DNA from: an uncultured Rhodanobacter sp.
GTDB taxonomy: Bacteria > Pseudomonadota > Gammaproteobacteria > Xanthomonadales > Rhodanobacteraceae
NCBI GenBank assembly: GCA_937906285.1
Contig: CALCWL010000023.1
Location: 1-8,835 of the forward strand
Reading direction: 5' to 3'
Length of the DNA stretch: 8,835 nucleotides
Part shown: positions 6,306 through 8,835 of the stretch, in pieces
Layout of the letters: each line of letters opens with the position of its first letter
Numbering within the stretch: position 1 is the first letter of the stretch
The notes under the pieces: model-generated
The model's database searches: none
What the model saw: the letters and a program-made list of their open reading frames with translations, nothing else
What the model was told of the DNA's origin: nothing
Position numbers and translations under genes: made by a program

Positions 6306-6332
6306 GGCGCTGACCGTCTACTCCTGCAGCAG
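6294..6332. terminator. Inverted repeat spanning the convergent tolC and waaA stop codons
   Basis: CTGCTGCAG (6294-6302) and CTGCAGCAG (6324-6332) form a perfect 9-bp stem with a 21-base loop holding both stop codons. Each arm is the last Leu-Leu-Gln codons of one gene. It could act as a bidirectional terminator or 3'-end structure for both mRNAs, but there is no T-run. Confidence 0.4.
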
Positions 6333-7586
6333 TGCGTCGACCAGCTGCATGACGCGCCGCACCGCCCCGCGCTCGCGCTCGAACACCTGTCGCGCCGCCT
6401 CGCCCATCTGTGCGCGACGCGGTGCGTCGAGCAGCAACCGCAGCACGTGCGGACCGAGTTGCTCGGCGGCTGCCACGCGTTCGGCGCCGCCGTCCTCGAT
6501 CAGGCTGCGGATGATCTCTTCCGAATTGAAGGTGTGCGGCCCCACCAGCACCGGCACCGAGAGCGCCGCCGGCTCCAGCACGTTGTGGCCGCCGATCGGC
6601 ACCAGGCTGCCGCCGATGAAGGCGAGGTCCGAGGCCGCGAAGAACGGGATCAGTTGCCCCATGGCGTCGATCACGAAGACCTGATGTGCGCCCGCCGGCA
6701 CGCCCTGGAGACTGCGCGTGGCGACCGTGAAACCGAGGCTGCGCACGGTGTGCTCCACCAGCCGGAAACGCTCGGGATGGCGCGGCGCCAGCAGCAGCAG
6801 CGCGTCAGGCAGGCGCTGCAACACTTTCAGATGCGCCTCCAGCACGGCCAGCTCCTCGCCATCGTGCGTGCTGGCCGCCATCCACACCGGCCGCCGCGGC
6901 CCCCAGTGGGCGCGCATCGTGGCGCCGGCCGCCACCGCGCCGTCAGGGATCGGCACGTCGAACTTCATGTTGCCGCTGACCAGCACCGACTGCGGATCGG
7001 CGCCCAGCAGGCGATAGCGTGCGGCATCGGTGCGCGACTGCGCGGCGATCACGCTCACGCAGCGCAGCGCCGAGGCGATCAGCGGACGCAGCGGCTTGTA
7101 GCCGCGCATCGAGCGCTCGGACAATCGCGCATTGACGATCATCAGCGGGATGCCGCGCTGGCGGCAGGCGAAGTAGAGGTTGGGCCAGATCTCGGTTTCC
7201 ACGATCACCGCCAGACGCGGCCGCACGCGCTTCATGAAGCGGCGCACCGCGAACGGCAGGTCGTACGGCAGGTAGACGTGGAGCACGCTGTCGCCGAACA
7301 GCTGCTGCACGCGCGCGGCGCCGGTGGGGGTGACCGTGCTGACCACCAGCGGCGCATGAGCGTAGTTGCGCTGCAGTGCCTTGAGCAACGGCTCGGCCGC
7401 GTTGACCTCGCCCACCGACACCGCGTGAATCCACAGGCTGCCGCTGAAGCCGGGCGCGTCGAACGATCCGAAACGCTCCAGCCAGCGCCGGTGGTGGTGT
7501 GGCGACGAACGCAAGCCCCGCACCAGCAGGCGCAGCACCAGCACCGGCGTGACCAGGAACATCGCGAGGGTGTACAGGAAGCGCAA
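6318..7586 (-). CDS. waaA: 3-deoxy-D-manno-octulosonic acid (Kdo) transferase
   Basis: A 422-residue GT-B glycosyltransferase (family GT30) that moves Kdo from CMP-Kdo onto the lipid A precursor at the cytoplasmic face of the inner membrane. An N-terminal anchor (about 3-22) is followed by WIHAVSVGE (52-60; Glu60 corresponds to the catalytic base), STVTPTGA (83-90), VYLPYDLP (104-111), TEIWPN (131-136) and NARLSERS (152-159). The C-terminal donor domain has NMKFD (206-210), APRHPERF (267-274) and GGSLVPIGGHNVLEPA (325-340). The family match to E. coli WaaA is end to end. The start is TTG 7584-7586 with AAGGA (complement of 7594-7598) 7 bases upstream; the first ATG, 8 codons in, would cut the anchor. 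Whether one or two Kdo residues are added cannot be read from sequence. Divergent from the acyltransferase, convergent with tolC. Confidence 0.95.
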   Translation of the reverse strand: MRFLYTLAMFLVTPVLVLRLLVRGLRSSPHHHRRWLERFGSFDAPGFSGSLWIHAVSVGEVNAAEPLLKALQRNYAHAPLVVSTVTPTGAARVQQLFGDSVLHVYLPYDLPFAVRRFMKRVRPRLAVIVETEIWPNLYFACRQRGIPLMIVNARLSERSMRGYKPLRPLIASALRCVSVIAAQSRTDAARYRLLGADPQSVLVSGNMKFDVPIPDGAVAAGATMRAHWGPRRPVWMAASTHDGEELAVLEAHLKVLQRLPDALLLLAPRHPERFRLVEHTVRSLGFTVATRSLQGVPAGAHQVFVIDAMGQLIPFFAASDLAFIGGSLVPIGGHNVLEPAALSVPVLVGPHTFNSEEIIRSLIEDGGAERVAAAEQLGPHVLRLLLDAPRRAQMGEAARQVFERERGAVRRVMQLVDALLQE

Positions 7587-7612
7587 CGGCAGATCCTTGC
7601 AATCAACGCGCG

Positions 7613-7618
7613 AGTATA
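7613..7618 (-). promoter_or_regulatory. Candidate -10 element for waaA
   Basis: TATACT on the minus strand (5 of 6 to consensus) lies 26 bases before the TTG start. No good -35 is found 16-18 bases upstream, so either an activator is needed or the match is accidental. Confidence 0.35.
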
Positions 7619-7665
7619 ACGACAGCGTCCGGAGCGGGCTCGCGCGCAGGCTCCTGGTGGCCCGT

Positions 7666-7671
7666 TACAAT
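7666..7671 (+). promoter_or_regulatory. Candidate -10 element for the lipid A acyltransferase gene
   Basis: TACAAT (5 of 6) overlaps the first possible ATG (7670). If used, transcription would start near 7678-7679, at the second in-frame ATG, giving a leaderless message. No recognisable -35 at the proper spacing. Confidence 0.3.
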
Positions 7672-8605
7672 GCCGACGATGCCCGGCATGCCCCGCCCCG
7701 AGTTCACCCGATCGCTGCTTGCTCCCCGCCACTGGCCGGCATGGCTTGGCGTGGCGGCGGTGTGGCTGGTCGCCCATCTGCCGCAGACGCTGCTGCCGTG
7801 GCTGGGGCGTCGACTGGGCGCGCTGGTGGCGCGCATGCCCTCGGCGCGGCGGCGCATCGCCGCCGCCAACATCGCGTTGTGTTTCCCCGCGCTCGATCCC
7901 GCGCGGCGCGCGGCGCTGATCGACGCCAACCTGCGCGACATCGGCATGATGATGGTGGAGTTCGCGCTCGGCTGGCTGGGCAGCGACCGGCGCATGGCCG
8001 CGCTCCCGACCGTCATCGAGGGGCTGGAACACCTCGAGGCGGCGCGCGCACGCGGCAAGGGCGTGCTGCTGGTCGGCGGCCACTTCTCGCACCTGGAGCT
8101 GTGCGCGCGGCTGGTGTCGCGGCGCATCCGCATCGCCGGCATGTACCGGCGCATGGATTCGACCGTGTTCGAATGGGTGGTGCTGCGCGCACGGCTGCGT
8201 TACGCCGCGGCGATGTTCGACAAGGACGACATCCGCGGCACGGTGAAGTACCTGCGCGCCGGCGGCACGCTGTGGTACGCGCCGGACCAGGACATGCGCA
8301 GCAAGGACACCGTGTTCGTGCCGTTCTTCGGCGTGCCCGCGGCCACCATCACCGCCACCCACCACCTGGCGCGGCTGTCCGGCGCGGTGGTTGTCCCGTT
8401 TTTCCACCGCCGCCTGCCCGACGGCTCGGGTTACGTGCTGCGCCTGGGTGCGCCGCTGGAGGATTTCCCCGGCGCGGACGTGCTCGAGGACACCGCCCGC
8501 ATCAACGCCTGCATCGAGCAGATGGTGCGCGAGGCGCCGGAGCAGTACCTGTGGGTGCACAAGCGCTTCAAGACCCGCCCGCCGGGGCTGCCGCCGGTGT
8601 ACTGA
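7670..8605 (+). CDS. lpxL: Lipid A biosynthesis lauroyl/acyl acyltransferase (LpxL/HtrB family)
   Basis: A 311-residue late acyltransferase that transfers an acyl chain from acyl-ACP to a hydroxyacyl chain of Kdo-lipid A at the inner membrane. An N-terminal membrane segment (about 22-38, WPAWLGVAAVWLVAHLP) is followed by the catalytic HX4E motif at His138-Glu143 (GGHFSHLE), GMYRRMD (157-163), WYAPDQD (202-208) and the family's C-terminal signature YLWVHKRFKTRPPG (293-306). These align with E. coli LpxL throughout. Three in-frame ATGs (7670, 7679, 7688) compete: GGTGG (7656-7660) supports the first, the -10-like TACAAT would make the second leaderless, and alignment with E. coli LpxL fits the third best. 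Acyl-chain length cannot be told. It is divergent from waaA across 83 bases, so Kdo addition and late acylation may share control. Its last 38 bases overlap the opposing gene. Confidence 0.9.
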   Translation: MPTMPGMPRPEFTRSLLAPRHWPAWLGVAAVWLVAHLPQTLLPWLGRRLGALVARMPSARRRIAAANIALCFPALDPARRAALIDANLRDIGMMMVEFALGWLGSDRRMAALPTVIEGLEHLEAARARGKGVLLVGGHFSHLELCARLVSRRIRIAGMYRRMDSTVFEWVVLRARLRYAAAMFDKDDIRGTVKYLRAGGTLWYAPDQDMRSKDTVFVPFFGVPAATITATHHLARLSGAVVVPFFHRRLPDGSGYVLRLGAPLEDFPGADVLEDTARINACIEQMVREAPEQYLWVHKRFKTRPPGLPPVY

Positions 8606-8834
8606 GCTCGGACGAACGCCCCACGTACAGCGCGGCGCACCACAAGCCCAGCAGCCAGGCGAACAGCAACCCCCACCAGGCCGAATAGAACGCCAGGTGC
8701 GAGTTCAGCGGAAACAGCATCACCCCCAGCGCCAGGCTGGCGGGGAACGCGCGCGCGCGCGCCGCCGCGCCTGCCCGCCTCCATGCCCGCCACGCCAGGC
8801 CCGCCGCGGCCAGCCACAACGCCAGCCCGAGCAG
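8568..8834 (-). CDS. C-terminal part of a membrane protein resembling O-antigen ligases (5' end outside window)
   Basis: A reading frame open to the window edge codes for at least 88 residues ending at TGA (complement of 8568-8570). It is strongly hydrophobic, with likely membrane segments LLGLALWLAAAGLAW, SLALGVMLFPLNSHLAFYS and WWGLLFAWLLGLWCAALYV, then a short cytoplasmic tail SSELSTPAAAPAGGS. The PLNSHLAFYSAWWG stretch resembles the C-terminal end of O-antigen ligase (WaaL/RfaL-like) proteins, which join O-antigen to lipid A-core in the periplasm. The adjacent lipid A genes support that reading. The catalytic periplasmic loop is not in the window, so the call is provisional; another polytopic envelope protein is possible. 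The TTG at 8819 is internal rather than a start. Its 3' end overlaps the acyltransferase gene by 38 bases. Confidence 0.6.
   Translation of the reverse strand: MLGLALWLAAAGLAWRAWRRAGAAARARAFPASLALGVMLFPLNSHLAFYSAWWGLLFAWLLGLWCAALYVGRSSELSTPAAAPAGGS
8748..8762. repeat. Alternating CG dinucleotide tract
   Basis: Fifteen uninterrupted bases of alternating C and G inside the O-antigen-ligase-like frame, encoding Ala-Arg-Ala-Arg. Such tracts can slip by two bases or adopt Z-DNA. In GC-rich DNA this length may still be chance. Confidence 0.6.
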
Positions 8835-8835
8835 G

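Noticed and set aside
4124..6313. Open frame of about 729 codons on the plus strand over the methyltransferase and tolC
   Set aside because: Out of frame with both genes; product is Arg/Ala/Pro-rich with no domain, as expected from frame-shifted GC-rich coding DNA.
8431..8817. Alternative minus-strand frame over the acyltransferase 3' end
   Set aside because: Arg/Gly-rich product without membrane segments or domains; the overlapping frame ending at 8568 has clear membrane-protein character.
1..8835. CRISPR arrays, tRNA or rRNA genes, insertion sequences, prophage or defence genes
   Set aside because: None seen on either strand; every long stretch is accounted for by chromosomal genes with uniform high GC.

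Overview
The window is very GC-rich and densely coded. Its gene content (inorganic pyrophosphatase, DUF2333 protein, PIMT-like methyltransferase with TolC, Kdo transferase, lipid A acyltransferase) points to the chromosome of a Gram-negative gammaproteobacterium, most likely of the order Xanthomonadales (Xanthomonadaceae or Rhodanobacteraceae). That placement comes from protein resemblance and base composition recalled from memory, not from a search. I see no tRNA, rRNA, CRISPR array, insertion sequence or prophage gene.

Layout. (1) 1-220: 3' end of ppa on the + strand, ending at a perfect 12-bp stem-loop (235-267) shared with the convergent DUF2333 membrane-anchored protein (275-1294, -). 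(2) 1295-1505: divergent promoter region, then a zinc-less MDR-type oxidoreductase (1506-2522, +). (3) Convergent to it, a ferritin-like protein (2548-3162, -) and, upstream of that, a TetR/AcrR regulator (3272-3922, -). (4) 3923-4187: a regulatory region rich in palindromes, with a likely TetR operator over the regulator's own -10 and a candidate promoter for the next operon. (5) A divergent unit of a PIMT-like methyltransferase (4188-4847, +) and tolC (4887-6305, +). (6) waaA (6318-7586, -), convergent with tolC and with only 12 bp between stop codons. (7) A short divergent promoter region, then an LpxL/HtrB-type lipid A acyltransferase (7670-8605, +). (8) The 3' end of a membrane protein resembling O-antigen ligases (8568-8834, -, runs off the window), overlapping the acyltransferase tail to tail.

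How it fits together. The right half is an outer-membrane block: TolC export channel, Kdo addition to lipid A, late acylation of lipid A, and probably O-antigen ligation. The TetR regulator divergent from the methyltransferase-tolC pair is the natural candidate to control it, as TetR regulators commonly do for efflux genes. The left half is ordinary metabolism and stress defence.

I found no clearly new multi-gene system. The most interesting points are the PIMT-like protein, which lacks the usual active-site motif yet sits with tolC, and the palindrome-dense TetR/tolC control region. Smaller oddities are the inverted repeat joining the tolC and waaA stop codons, the overlapping acyltransferase/ligase tails, and a cysteine pair in an apparent TolC surface loop.
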